DNA of 64,000 nt. It comes from Cognatilysobacter claricitrinus. Its GTDB lineage: Bacteria; Pseudomonadota; Gammaproteobacteria; Xanthomonadales; Xanthomonadaceae. The notes below the pieces were generated by a model. It ran no database searches. It was not told the origin of the DNA and was given only the letters and a program-made list of their open reading frames with translations. Below are positions 25,210 through 33,851 of the stretch, in pieces; the stretch's first letter is position 1; each line of letters starts with the position of its first letter. The DNA is taken from positions 372,001-436,000 of the forward strand of contig NZ_BAAFZV010000001.1 in NCBI RefSeq assembly GCF_045866565.1, given 5' to 3'. A program made the translations under genes and the position numbers.

Positions 25210-26130
25210 ATGACGAGGCGCCTGGTCGCGGCGCTCGCCGAAGCACTGCTCACGCTGTGGTTGCTGGCGACCTTGTGCTTCGCGCTGTTGCACGCGGCGC
25301 CGGGTGGACCGTTCGATACCGAAAAGGCGGCGCCACCCGAAGTGCAGGCGGCGCTGGCGGCGCAGTACCGGCTTGATCGCCCGGCCATCGCGCAGTACGC
25401 CGCATGGCTGGGCGACGTCGCGCACGGTGATCTCGGGCCATCGTTCCAGTACCCCGACTACCGCGTGTCGCAACTCGTCGCGCAGGCGTTGCCGGTGTCG
25501 GCGCTCAACGGCGGCCTCGCATTGCTGCTGGCATTGGTCATCGGCATCCCGGTCGGAATGCTTGCGGCGGTGCGCGCGGGTGGCGCGGTCGACCGCATCG
25601 TCATGGCGATCGCCGGGCTCGGGCTCGCGGTGCCGAAATTCGTCGTCGCGCCGATGCTGGTGCTGCTGTTCGCGGTGACGCTGCACTGGCTGCCCGCGGG
25701 CGGCTGGGGCGAGGCGCGCAACGTCGTGCTGCCGGTGATCGCGCTAGCCCTGCCGAACATCGCCTACTGCGCGAGGCTGACGCGTGCGTCGCTGCTTGAA
25801 ACGCTGTCCGCCGATTACCTGCGCGCCGCGCGTTCGCGCGGGCTGTCGTCGTCGCGCGTGTTGGTCGCGCACGCGATGCCGTCCGCGCTGTTGCCGGTGA
25901 TCGCGTGGCTATCGCCTGCGCTCATCAACATCGTCACCGGCTCGGCGGTGGTCGAACAGGTGTTCGGCATCCCCGGCATGGGCCGTTACTTCGTGCAGGG
26001 CGCGCTCAACCGCGATTACACGCTGGTGCTGGGCGTGGTGCTGGTCGTCGGCGCGTCGATCGTGGTGATCAATGCGCTGGTGGATGCGTTGCGCGCGTGG
26101 ATCGATCCACGACTCGCTGACGGGCGCTGA
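25210..26130 (+). CDS. ABC transporter permease, DppB/OppB type
   Basis: The 306-residue inner-membrane subunit has about six transmembrane segments and the binding-protein-dependent transport domain. The N-terminus (TLWLLATLCFALLHAAPGGPF) and the loop YLRAARSRGLSSSRVLVAHA, which contacts the ATPase (EAA-like motif), are typical of DppB/OppB. It starts 34 bases after the VIT gene. No OppC-type second permease and no ATPase genes follow: the next gene is on the opposite strand and ends six bases away. The partners must be elsewhere, or the set is a remnant. Confidence 0.9.
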   Translation: MTRRLVAALAEALLTLWLLATLCFALLHAAPGGPFDTEKAAPPEVQAALAAQYRLDRPAIAQYAAWLGDVAHGDLGPSFQYPDYRVSQLVAQALPVSALNGGLALLLALVIGIPVGMLAAVRAGGAVDRIVMAIAGLGLAVPKFVVAPMLVLLFAVTLHWLPAGGWGEARNVVLPVIALALPNIAYCARLTRASLLETLSADYLRAARSRGLSSSRVLVAHAMPSALLPVIAWLSPALINIVTGSAVVEQVFGIPGMGRYFVQGALNRDYTLVLGVVLVVGASIVVINALVDALRAWIDPRLADGR

Positions 26131-26136
26131 CGCCGC

Positions 26137-26766
<630 letters not shown>

Positions 26767-26841
26767 GCGACAAGGATCGCACGCCGGCCCGTCGCGGCCT
26801 CTCCTACCGGTCACCCGAGGCCGGTATCGTGGGATGCCGCG

Positions 26842-26871
26842 TTGACCCGCTACCCGGCCGGCACCGATAAT
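26842..26871 (+). promoter_or_regulatory. sigma70-type promoter for the cytochrome c4 gene
   Basis: TTGACC (5 of 6) and GATAAT (5 of 6) with an 18-base spacer, about 60 bases upstream of the cytochrome c4 ATG. This is the best-matching promoter noticed in the window. Confidence 0.6.
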
Positions 26872-26930
26872 TCCGCGGTTCCGGCGCCTGTTCGCGGCGC
26901 CATCCTCGCGTTTCTCCGGAGCTTCCTCGC

Positions 26931-27821
26931 ATGCGCCATGCCCGTGTCTACGGCCTTGTCGGCCTCGCCGCCCTCGCGGTCGCCGCCGCCGCCGTCGCCC
27001 AGACCACGGTGACCCCGGTTCCGGACAAGGCGCCGGTGCAGGTCGCGCCGCTCGCCGCCGAGCACGCCACCTGGGGCGATCCGAAGAAGGGCCAGCAGAA
27101 GGCCGGCGCCTGCGCCGCCTGCCACGGCCTGGACGGCAACCCGGCGGTCGCCACGTATCCGCGCCTCGCGGGCATGCCGGAGCGCTACGTCGCCCAGCAG
27201 CTCGAGCTGTTCAAGGCGCAGCAGCGCACCACCGGCATGGCCTCGGTGATGTACCCGATCGCCGCCGTGCTGTCGGCGCAGGACATGCGCGACCTCGGCG
27301 CGTGGTTCCAGACGCAGAAGGCGGGCGCCGGCATCGCCGACGACACCGCGATCGCGGCCGGTCCGAACGCCGGCAAGAAGTTCTACGAAGTCGGCGAGAC
27401 CCTGTTCCGCGGCGGCGACAAGGCGCGCGGCATCCCGGCGTGCATGGCGTGCCACGGTGGCGCAGGCCAGGGCAATCCGGGCCCGGCCTACCCGGCACTG
27501 GCCGGCCAGCAGGCCGACTACGCCAAGCGTCGCCTCGAGGAATACCGCACGGGCACCGGCGCGCCGCCGACCTACAAGAACTTCCACATCATGGCGACGA
27601 TCGCCGGCAAGCTGACCGACGACGAGATCGGTTCGCTGGCCAGCTACATCCAGGGCCTGCACAACCGCGCCAACGATGCGGGCGCGCAAGGTGCGGCGCC
27701 GGTCGTTGCGTCGCCGGCCCCGGTCGCCGCCCCGGCCGCGGCCCCGACGACGACCGCTCCGACGCAGGCCACGGCACCGGCTGCGCCCGCCGCGCCGGTC
27801 GCGACCCCGACGCAGGGCTGA
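26931..27821 (+). CDS. dihaem cytochrome c4
   Basis: A 296-residue periplasmic electron carrier with a signal peptide ending AVAQ (about residue 24). Two haem c sites, CAACH at 61-65 and CMACH at 171-175, are each followed by a class I cytochrome c domain with a downstream Met ligand (GMASVMYPIA; NFHIMATIAG). Cytochrome c4 proteins pass electrons between the bc1 complex and terminal oxidases. The C-terminal 40 residues are a low-complexity Ala/Pro/Thr tail that most homologues lack, so the protein is longer than the usual 200-240 residues. Three DsbA-like genes follow. Confidence 0.95.
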   Translation: MRHARVYGLVGLAALAVAAAAVAQTTVTPVPDKAPVQVAPLAAEHATWGDPKKGQQKAGACAACHGLDGNPAVATYPRLAGMPERYVAQQLELFKAQQRTTGMASVMYPIAAVLSAQDMRDLGAWFQTQKAGAGIADDTAIAAGPNAGKKFYEVGETLFRGGDKARGIPACMACHGGAGQGNPGPAYPALAGQQADYAKRRLEEYRTGTGAPPTYKNFHIMATIAGKLTDDEIGSLASYIQGLHNRANDAGAQGAAPVVASPAPVAAPAAAPTTTAPTQATAPAAPAAPVATPTQG

Positions 27822-27926
27822 ACTTCGCGTCGGCCGGACGGTCCGATGTGACCGACTGACCGTACCCTCGACGCCGGTCGTGCATTGCGCGGCCGGCGTT
27901 TTCGTATCCGCACTCCAAGGCCTCCG

Positions 27927-28571
27927 ATGAATCGTCTGCTCCGCGTCGCTGCCGCCCTGCTGCTCCTGCTTCCGCTCGCCACGTTCGCCGCACCGAAGGC
28001 GCCGGTCGAAGGCGAGGACTACGAACTCATCGACGGCGGCGCGCCGTACCACGCGGTGAAAGGCCAGGTCGAGGTCGCCGAGGTGTTCGGCTATCCCTGC
28101 CCGCATTGCGCGCATTTCGAGCCGGTGCTGGAAGCATGGGTGCGCACGCTGCCGAAGCAGGCGCATTTCGTCGCGGTGCCGGCGGATTTCCGCGGTGACT
28201 GGATCCCGTTCGCGCGCGCCTATTTCGCGGCGCAGACGCTCGGCGTGGCGGAGCGCTCGCACTCGGCGATGTACAACGCGCTGCACATCGAACAGGCGCT
28301 GCCGATGAGCGACGCCTCGCCCGAGGAAATCGCCACCTTCTACCAGCGCTACGGCATCGCACCGGCGCGTTTCGTCACCGCCTACAACTCGCGTGCGGTG
28401 GACGCGGCGATGGCGCAGGCGCACGACTTCATCGTGCGCAGCCAGGTCGACGGCACGCCGACGCTGATCGTCGCCGGTCGCTACCGGGTGACGTCCAATT
28501 CGCGCGATGGCCAGCTCACCACCGCGCGCTGGCTGGTCGACCGCGAACTCGCGTCGTCGACGCGTCGATAA
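27927..28571 (+). CDS. dsbA: thiol:disulfide interchange protein DsbA (first of three)
   Basis: The 214-residue periplasmic oxidase has a cleavable signal peptide (LLLLLPLATFAA, about residue 22). The thioredoxin fold carries the active site CPHC at Cys58-Cys61 within EVFGYPCPHCAHFEP, an inserted helical domain, and the cis-proline loop GTPTLIV near residue 180. It introduces disulfides into exported proteins and would be re-oxidised by DsbB, which is not in the window. It is the only one of the three tandem paralogues that looks soluble. Confidence 0.92.
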   Translation: MNRLLRVAAALLLLLPLATFAAPKAPVEGEDYELIDGGAPYHAVKGQVEVAEVFGYPCPHCAHFEPVLEAWVRTLPKQAHFVAVPADFRGDWIPFARAYFAAQTLGVAERSHSAMYNALHIEQALPMSDASPEEIATFYQRYGIAPARFVTAYNSRAVDAAMAQAHDFIVRSQVDGTPTLIVAGRYRVTSNSRDGQLTTARWLVDRELASSTRR

Positions 28572-28598
28572 TCCGATCTTCGATTCCGGAGTGTCCGC

Positions 28599-29300
28599 AT
28601 GATCCGTCGTTCCGTTGTTGCTCTTGCATTCGTCGGCCTGGTCGCCCTGACCGGTTGCGAGAAGGTGCCTCCCAAGACCGCCACGCCGACGCCCAGCGCT
28701 TCGAAGAACGAATGGCGCGCGACCGCCGCCAATGTCGTCGAGGGCCGCGACTACGTGGCGATCAAGAACGGCGCGCCGTTCGAGCCGGAGGCCGGCAAGA
28801 TCGAGGTCGTCGAGGTGTTCGGCTACATCTGCCCGCATTGCGCGCATTTCGAGCCGCTGCTCACCGCGTGGCGCGCGCAGCAGAAGGACGACGTCAAGTT
28901 CGTGACGGTGCCGGCGCCGTTCGGTGGCTGGTGGATGCCGTATGCGAAGGCGTACTACGCGGCGAAGGAACTCGACCTCGCCGACAAGACGCACGCCGCG
29001 GTGTTCAATGCGATCCACGTCGAGCACAGCCTGCCGGGTGAGCCGGCGATCGCGACGGACGCGCAGATCGCGCAGTTCTATGCGCGTTACGGCGCCGACG
29101 CCGCGGATTTCGCGCGCCGCATGGAAAGCGCGCCGGTCGCGCAGAAGCTTCGCGCGGCCGATGCCTTCATCGAGCGCAGCGGCGTGGACGCGACGCCGAC
29201 CATGGTCGTCAACGGCAAGTACCGCGTGACCGGCAGTTCGCCGGAGGACACGCTGCGCATCGTCGACGCGCTCGTCGCGCGTGAACGCACCGCGCACTGA
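28599..29300 (+). CDS. DsbA-like lipoprotein (second of three)
   Basis: The 233-residue protein has a signal peptide with lipobox LTGC (lipidated Cys20) and a short Pro/Thr linker. The DsbA domain carries CPHC at Cys78-Cys81 (EVFGYICPHCAHFEP) and the cis-proline loop ATPTMVV. It closely resembles the neighbours in the active-site region, showing tandem duplication, but is anchored to a membrane. Start ATG 27 bases after the first dsbA stop; probably one transcription unit. Substrates may be specialised. Confidence 0.9.
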   Translation: MIRRSVVALAFVGLVALTGCEKVPPKTATPTPSASKNEWRATAANVVEGRDYVAIKNGAPFEPEAGKIEVVEVFGYICPHCAHFEPLLTAWRAQQKDDVKFVTVPAPFGGWWMPYAKAYYAAKELDLADKTHAAVFNAIHVEHSLPGEPAIATDAQIAQFYARYGADAADFARRMESAPVAQKLRAADAFIERSGVDATPTMVVNGKYRVTGSSPEDTLRIVDALVARERTAH

Positions 29301-29398
29301 CGTCGATACCGCGTAATCAATCGCCGCGCACCTCGCGGCTATGCTGTTCCAATCGACCGGCGCGCCACGGCCGCCGCTTCCGCAAGGAGATCGTCCCG

Positions 29399-30253
29399 AT
29401 GTTGACCCGTTCCTTTCCGCGCCTGTCCACGCTGCGCTATCCGCTGCTGCTGACCGTCGCGCTGATGGCCACCGCCTGTGGCAAGAGCGGCGACGCGACC
29501 GCACCGACCGTCGCGGCCCCGGCCGATTCGACCGCCACGAGCGCGACCGCCGCCAGCACTACGGCCGCTGCACCCGCCGCCGCGACGCCGGCGCAGACCC
29601 GCACGCCCGGCCCGATCGTGCCGCCGCAGGGTCCGCCGCCGGTGCTCGGCACGGATTACGAGGAAATCGCGGGCGGCCAGCCGTGGCAGCCGGAGGCCGG
29701 CAAGATCGAGGTGGTCGAGGTGTTCGGCTACGTCTGCCCGGCCTGCGCGCGCTTCGCGCCGATCGTCGAGCCGTGGCACATGAAGCTTCCCGCCGACGTC
29801 AACTTCCACTACGTGCCGGCGCCGTTCGGCCCCGAGTGGGATCCGTACGCGAAGGCGTACTACGTGTCGGAACAGCTGGGCCTGGTCGAGAAGACCCACA
29901 TGCCGCTGATCGACGCGATCCACGTCAAGGACAGCATGCCGGGTGAAGGCGATCCGCCGGACGAGCAGAAGATCGCCGACTTCTACGCCCAGTACGGCGC
30001 GAACCCGAAGCAGTTCCTCGACATGATGCACAGCTTCGCGGTGTCGACGAAGGTCAACCAGGGTCGCCAGTGGATGACCAAGGCGGGCGTCACCGGCACG
30101 CCGACGATCGTCATCGACGGCAAGTACCGCATCACCGGCGGCAAGACGCTGGAGGACGTGCTGCGCATCGCCGACCACCTGATCGCGATGGAACGCGCCG
30201 CGATGGCCGGCGGTGCACCGGCCGCGCCGGCTGCGCCCGCCACCGGCGGCTGA
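29399..30253 (+). CDS. DsbA-like lipoprotein (third of three, CPAC active site)
   Basis: A 284-residue paralogue with a signal peptide and lipobox ATAC (Cys27), then a long Ala/Thr/Pro linker to about residue 80 that would hold the domain away from the membrane. The active site is CPAC at Cys113-Cys116 (EVFGYVCPACARF), in contrast to CPHC in the other two; the cis-proline loop is GTPTIVI. The dipeptide between the cysteines tunes redox potential, so this copy may be a less oxidising enzyme. A C-terminal Ala/Pro/Gly tail ends the protein. The 98-base gap upstream may hold its own promoter. Confidence 0.9.
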   Translation: MLTRSFPRLSTLRYPLLLTVALMATACGKSGDATAPTVAAPADSTATSATAASTTAAAPAAATPAQTRTPGPIVPPQGPPPVLGTDYEEIAGGQPWQPEAGKIEVVEVFGYVCPACARFAPIVEPWHMKLPADVNFHYVPAPFGPEWDPYAKAYYVSEQLGLVEKTHMPLIDAIHVKDSMPGEGDPPDEQKIADFYAQYGANPKQFLDMMHSFAVSTKVNQGRQWMTKAGVTGTPTIVIDGKYRITGGKTLEDVLRIADHLIAMERAAMAGGAPAAPAAPATGG

Positions 30254-30268
30254 CGGCACGGACGACAC

Positions 30269-31027
30269 GTGGGCGAACGTCGGATCAAGTTGCTGAGTGC
30301 GAACATCCAGGCCGGATCAAGCACGCGCGGTTATCACGACTACGTCGCCCGCAGCTGGTCGCACGTGTTGCCGATGGGCGACAAGCGCGCGGCGCTGGAC
30401 ACGATCGCGCGCCTCGCCGGCGGCCACGACATCGTCGGCCTGCAGGAAAGTGACCCGGGCAGCCTGCGCTCGGGTTTCACCAACCAGACGCATTACCTCG
30501 CGCAACGCGCCGGCTTCGCCTACTGGAGCCACCAGCCGAACCGGCGCGTCGGCGGCGTGGCGTCGAGCGCGAACGGGCTGCTGAGCAAGCTCGAACCCAC
30601 CGAAGTCGTCGTGCATTCGCTGCCGGGGCGCGTCAAGGGCCGCGGCGTGATGCTCGCGCGCTTCGGCAAATGCGATACACCACTGACGATCGCGGTCGCG
30701 CATCTTTCGCTGGGCGCATCGTCACGGCTCGCGCAGCTCGGATTCATCGCCGAGCTGCTCGCCGACGATCCGCACGCCGTGCTGATGGGCGACTTCAATT
30801 GCACGGTCGAAACGCCCGAGATGGACGTGCTGTTCAAGCGCACGCGGCTGCAGCCGTCGCCGCACGAGATTCCGACCTTTCCGAGCTGGGCGCCGCAACG
30901 CGCGATCGACCACATCCTGGTCGGTAGCGGCCTGCGCCAGCACGAACGGCGAGCGATGCCCGCCGCGTTTTCCGACCACCTCGCGCTGTCCGTCGAACTC
31001 GACGTGCCGGAGCAGTGCCTGCAGTGA
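30269..31027 (+). CDS. endonuclease/exonuclease/phosphatase-family hydrolase
   Basis: The 252-residue protein begins at a GTG 15 bases after the third dsbA-like gene. The EEP fold motifs are visible: LLSANIQAG (strand 1), IVGLQESDPGS (catalytic Glu), VLMGDFNCTVETPEM (Asp/Asn pair) and SDHLALSVEL (terminal His). There is no signal peptide, so it acts in the cytoplasm unless exported otherwise. Substrates of this family range from DNA to phospholipids and nucleotides; none is assigned. Confidence 0.88.
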   Translation: MGERRIKLLSANIQAGSSTRGYHDYVARSWSHVLPMGDKRAALDTIARLAGGHDIVGLQESDPGSLRSGFTNQTHYLAQRAGFAYWSHQPNRRVGGVASSANGLLSKLEPTEVVVHSLPGRVKGRGVMLARFGKCDTPLTIAVAHLSLGASSRLAQLGFIAELLADDPHAVLMGDFNCTVETPEMDVLFKRTRLQPSPHEIPTFPSWAPQRAIDHILVGSGLRQHERRAMPAAFSDHLALSVELDVPEQCLQ

Positions 31028-31076
31028 TGCAGCGACCCGCGGCGCCCGCGTTCGCGACGCCGCAACGAGATTCGAC

Positions 31077-31412
31077 ATGACCGACCTTCCGAACTGCCCC
31101 GCCTGCGGCTCCGGCCTGACCTATGTCGACGGCGCGATGCACGTCTGCCCCGAATGCGGGCATGAGTGGTCGCCGGGTGCGGACGCCAACGATGCGCAGC
31201 GCGTGCATCGCGACGCGGTCGGCAACGTGCTTGCCGATGGCGACTCTGTCACCGTGATCAAGGACCTGAAGGTGAAGGGCGCCAGCAGCGCGCTCAAGGC
31301 CGGCACGAAGGTACGCAACATTCGACTCGTCGACGAAGACCACGACATCGACTGCAAGATCGACGGCTTCGGCCCGATGAAGCTGAAGTCGGAGTTCGTG
31401 CGCAAGGCGTAA
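31077..31412 (+). CDS. yjdM: YjdM/PhnA zinc-ribbon protein
   Basis: A 111-residue protein: an N-terminal zinc ribbon with CPACGSGLTYVDG and CPECGHEW (four Cys), then the PhnA domain with DSVTVIKDLKVKG, KAGTKVRNIRLV and GPMKLKSEFVRK. Length and pattern match E. coli YjdM exactly. Despite the old name linking it to phosphonate use, its true role is unknown and no phosphonate genes are near. Confidence 0.93.
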   Translation: MTDLPNCPACGSGLTYVDGAMHVCPECGHEWSPGADANDAQRVHRDAVGNVLADGDSVTVIKDLKVKGASSALKAGTKVRNIRLVDEDHDIDCKIDGFGPMKLKSEFVRKA

Positions 31413-31419
31413 CGCGACG

Positions 31420-32238
31420 TCAGTCGTCGTCGCGACGCATCGCGAGGTCGATGCGCTTGCGCAGTTCGTCGTCGGCGAACACATCGCGCAGCAACTTCAA
31501 CGCATGTTCCAGGCGTGGGCTGTCGGCCAGCCGCATGCGTTCGATCCACCGTCGCGATGGCGTGTAATCGCCGAGATCGATGCCGGTCGCCTGGCGAATC
31601 TCCTCGAGCTTGCGCAGCCCTTCGCTCAGGCGCTCGCGCTCGCGACGCAGCGCCGGGTCGCCATCGGCCGCTTCGTCGCGCACGCGCTGCTGGCGCTCGA
31701 ATTCGCGGCGATGGTGCGAGGCGAGCGCGGCGAGTTCGTCCGCATCGAACTTCGCGCGTGCGCGCATGAACGACGCGAGGAACGCGCGCGGCATCGGTTC
31801 GGGTTCGCGGGTGGCTGGGACCACGCGGCGGTGGATCACGCCCCCCGCGCGCAGTTCCCACAGGCCCCAGCCGACCGGCAACTCGCCCTCCTTCACCACG
31901 CCGGGTGCGGCGAACACGCACCAGCGGTCGCAGAAACGCGCGATGCGTTCGGCTTTGGTCGGGTTCTTCAGCTCGGCCAGCCAGTCGCCGCGCGCGCACT
32001 TGAATTCGAAGCCGGTGAGCTCGAAGCCGCGCGAGGCATGCAGCGACATCACCACCGCATCGGCGCGCGAGCCATGCACGCTGCCGGTCGCCTCGCGCAC
32101 CTCGAACACGGTGACGAACTCATCGGCCGGATGCGCGAGCTTGAGCGCAACGCAGAGATCGTGGCTGGTGATTTTCGCGTCGCGCATCGGCGAGGCTTCG
32201 GCGGCAGCGGCGGACACGCGTATCTCGACGTTCGGCAT
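31420..32238 (-). CDS. MmcB-like PD-(D/E)XK nuclease-fold protein
   Basis: A 272-residue cytosolic protein. The first 150 residues contain SRADAVVM (Asp60), GFEFKCARGDWLAELK (Glu78-x-Lys80), then CDRWCVFAAPG and LPVGWGLWEL. This Asp...ExK order followed by a Cys/Asp-rich strand is the layout of MmcB-type DNA-repair proteins and other PD-(D/E)XK nucleases. The C-terminal 120 residues are helical and highly charged, possibly coiled coil, which MmcB lacks. Its function is inferred from the motif only. An alternative start is the Met at residue 18. Confidence 0.6.
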   Translation of the reverse strand: MPNVEIRVSAAAAEASPMRDAKITSHDLCVALKLAHPADEFVTVFEVREATGSVHGSRADAVVMSLHASRGFELTGFEFKCARGDWLAELKNPTKAERIARFCDRWCVFAAPGVVKEGELPVGWGLWELRAGGVIHRRVVPATREPEPMPRAFLASFMRARAKFDADELAALASHHRREFERQQRVRDEAADGDPALRRERERLSEGLRKLEEIRQATGIDLGDYTPSRRWIERMRLADSPRLEHALKLLRDVFADDELRKRIDLAMRRDDD

Positions 32239-32287
32239 GTCGAGCCAGTGTCAGCGCGACGCGTCTCAACACGCGCGACGCGATGGA

Positions 32288-33406
32288 TCAGGCCGTCGTC
32301 GGCACCGGTGCATCCACCGGCGACAGCGGCAGCACGAGGCGCATGGTCGTGCCCTCGCCCGGAACGCTGTCGATGTCGAGACGGCCGCCCGCGGTTTCGA
32401 CGATGCGACGGCACGACAATAGGCCCAGGCCCGTGCCCTGCGTCTTGGTGGTGAAGAACGGCGTGAACAGCCGCGGCAGCACGTCCGCCGGAATGCCGCA
32501 GCCGGTGTCCTGCACTTCGATGCGCACGACGTCGCCGGCGAGGTCGTGCTGCACGTCGACCGACACCGAGAGCCGCCCGGCCGGCTGGCCTTCCATCGCC
32601 TGCAGGCCGTTGAGGCAGAGGTTGAGCAGGCACTGCTGCAACGCCGTGGCGTCGATCGACAGGCGCAGCCCCGGCTCGATCGTCGGGAAGGTAACGCTGA
32701 CGCTGCGCGGCACCGAACCGCCCAGCAGGATGCGTACGCTCGCGAGCACTTCGGCGACGTCGGCCGGGCGCGTGTCCTGATGACGGCCGCGCGCGTAATC
32801 GACCATCGCCTGCGCGAGGTCGTGGCCGCGACGCGCGGCTTCCTCGACCACGTCGGCGGCGCGCAGCGCCATGGCGCGGTCTTCCTTCGCGCGCAGCAAC
32901 GTCGGCAGCAGGCTCAGCGGTTGCAGCACGTTGCGCAGGTCGTGGCTGAGGCCGGCGACCAGCAGCGCGAGTGCTTCGTTGCGTTGCGCGCGCATCAGTT
33001 CGCGATCGGCGCGTTCGCGGTCGACGATCGCCTCGGCCTCGCGCACCGCGCGCAAGACCGCATTCGCCAGGCGGCGCGGGTTCTGCTTCAGCACGTAGTC
33101 CGTCGCGCCCTGCTGCAGTGCGAGCACCGCGGCGTCCTCGCCCATCGCACCGGACAGGAACACGAACGGCAGGCGCGGCGCCTGTTCGCGCACGATGCGC
33201 AGCGCACGCGCCCCGGAAAACCCGGGCAGGTCGGAGTCGGAGATCACCAGGTCGGGGGTGGACGTGGCGAGCGCGTTACGCAATCCGTCTTCGTCGTCGA
33301 CGCGATCGAAGGCGTGGGCGACGCCTTCGTCCTCCAGCAACGTGGAGAAGAGCTCGGCGTCTTCCGCCGAATCCTCGATCCACAGGATGCGCAGTGCGCG
33401 GTCCAT
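32288..33406 (-). CDS. response-regulator/histidine-kinase hybrid
   Basis: A 372-residue cytosolic protein with an N-terminal receiver domain (residues 5-125; Glu11-Asp12 acidic pocket, Asp57 as likely phosphoacceptor in SDSDLPG) fused to a histidine kinase. The dimerisation helix has His155 in GLSHDLRNVLQPL, and the HATPase_c domain shows NLCLNGLQA (N box), DTGCGIP (G1) and GTGLGLLSCRRIV (G2). The receiver-first order suggests it relays or modulates its own kinase output. It starts one base beyond the stop of the upstream receiver gene; all three signalling genes are one operon. Confidence 0.9.
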   Translation of the reverse strand: MDRALRILWIEDSAEDAELFSTLLEDEGVAHAFDRVDDEDGLRNALATSTPDLVISDSDLPGFSGARALRIVREQAPRLPFVFLSGAMGEDAAVLALQQGATDYVLKQNPRRLANAVLRAVREAEAIVDRERADRELMRAQRNEALALLVAGLSHDLRNVLQPLSLLPTLLRAKEDRAMALRAADVVEEAARRGHDLAQAMVDYARGRHQDTRPADVAEVLASVRILLGGSVPRSVSVTFPTIEPGLRLSIDATALQQCLLNLCLNGLQAMEGQPAGRLSVSVDVQHDLAGDVVRIEVQDTGCGIPADVLPRLFTPFFTTKTQGTGLGLLSCRRIVETAGGRLDIDSVPGEGTTMRLVLPLSPVDAPVPTTA

Positions 33407-33407
33407 T

Positions 33408-33851
33408 TCAGTGCTTGTCGTCCGGTGCTTCGTTGAACACGCCCCAGAACTGGCCGAGCGTGCGCACCGCGATGAAGAACTGTTCGACATCGACCGGCTT
33501 CACCACGTACGCGTTGACGCCGAGGTTCCAGCTGCGCGCGAGATCGTTCTCCTCGCGCGACGACGAGAGGATCACCACCGGCAGGGTGCGGAACTGCGGG
33601 TCCTCGCGCAGCGTGCGCAGCACTTCGAGGCCGTCCATGCGCGGCATCTTGATGTCGAGCAGCAGCACGGCCGGCAGGTCGTTCGTGCGACCGGCGAACG
33701 CCCCGCGGCGGTAGAGGAAATCGAGCACCTCGACGCCGTCTTCGACGTGGACGATCGGATTGGCGAGGTTCGCCTCGCGCAGCGCGTCGAGCGCCATTTC
33801 GGCGTCGGCGGGACTGTCTTCGGCGAGCAGGATGGTGCGGAGCTTGTTCAT
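33408..33851 (-). CDS. single-domain response regulator (Rcp1-like)
   Basis: A 147-residue stand-alone receiver. Acidic residues Glu11-Asp12, phosphoacceptor Asp66 (LLLDIKMPRMDG), and Lys in VVKPVDVEQF define the active site. The long loop before Asp66 (FLYRRGAFAGRTNDLP) is typical of response regulators paired with phytochrome-type kinases (Rcp1 group). It overlaps the upstream kinase stop (ATGA), so it is probably that kinase's direct phosphorylation target. No output domain is present. Confidence 0.92.
   Translation of the reverse strand: MNKLRTILLAEDSPADAEMALDALREANLANPIVHVEDGVEVLDFLYRRGAFAGRTNDLPAVLLLDIKMPRMDGLEVLRTLREDPQFRTLPVVILSSSREENDLARSWNLGVNAYVVKPVDVEQFFIAVRTLGQFWGVFNEAPDDKH

Noticed and set aside
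26850..29504. 884-codon minus-strand frame opposite cytochrome c4 and the first DsbA-like genes
   Set aside because: Arg-rich shadow of well-supported genes, with repeated similar segments only because the dsbA genes are paralogous.
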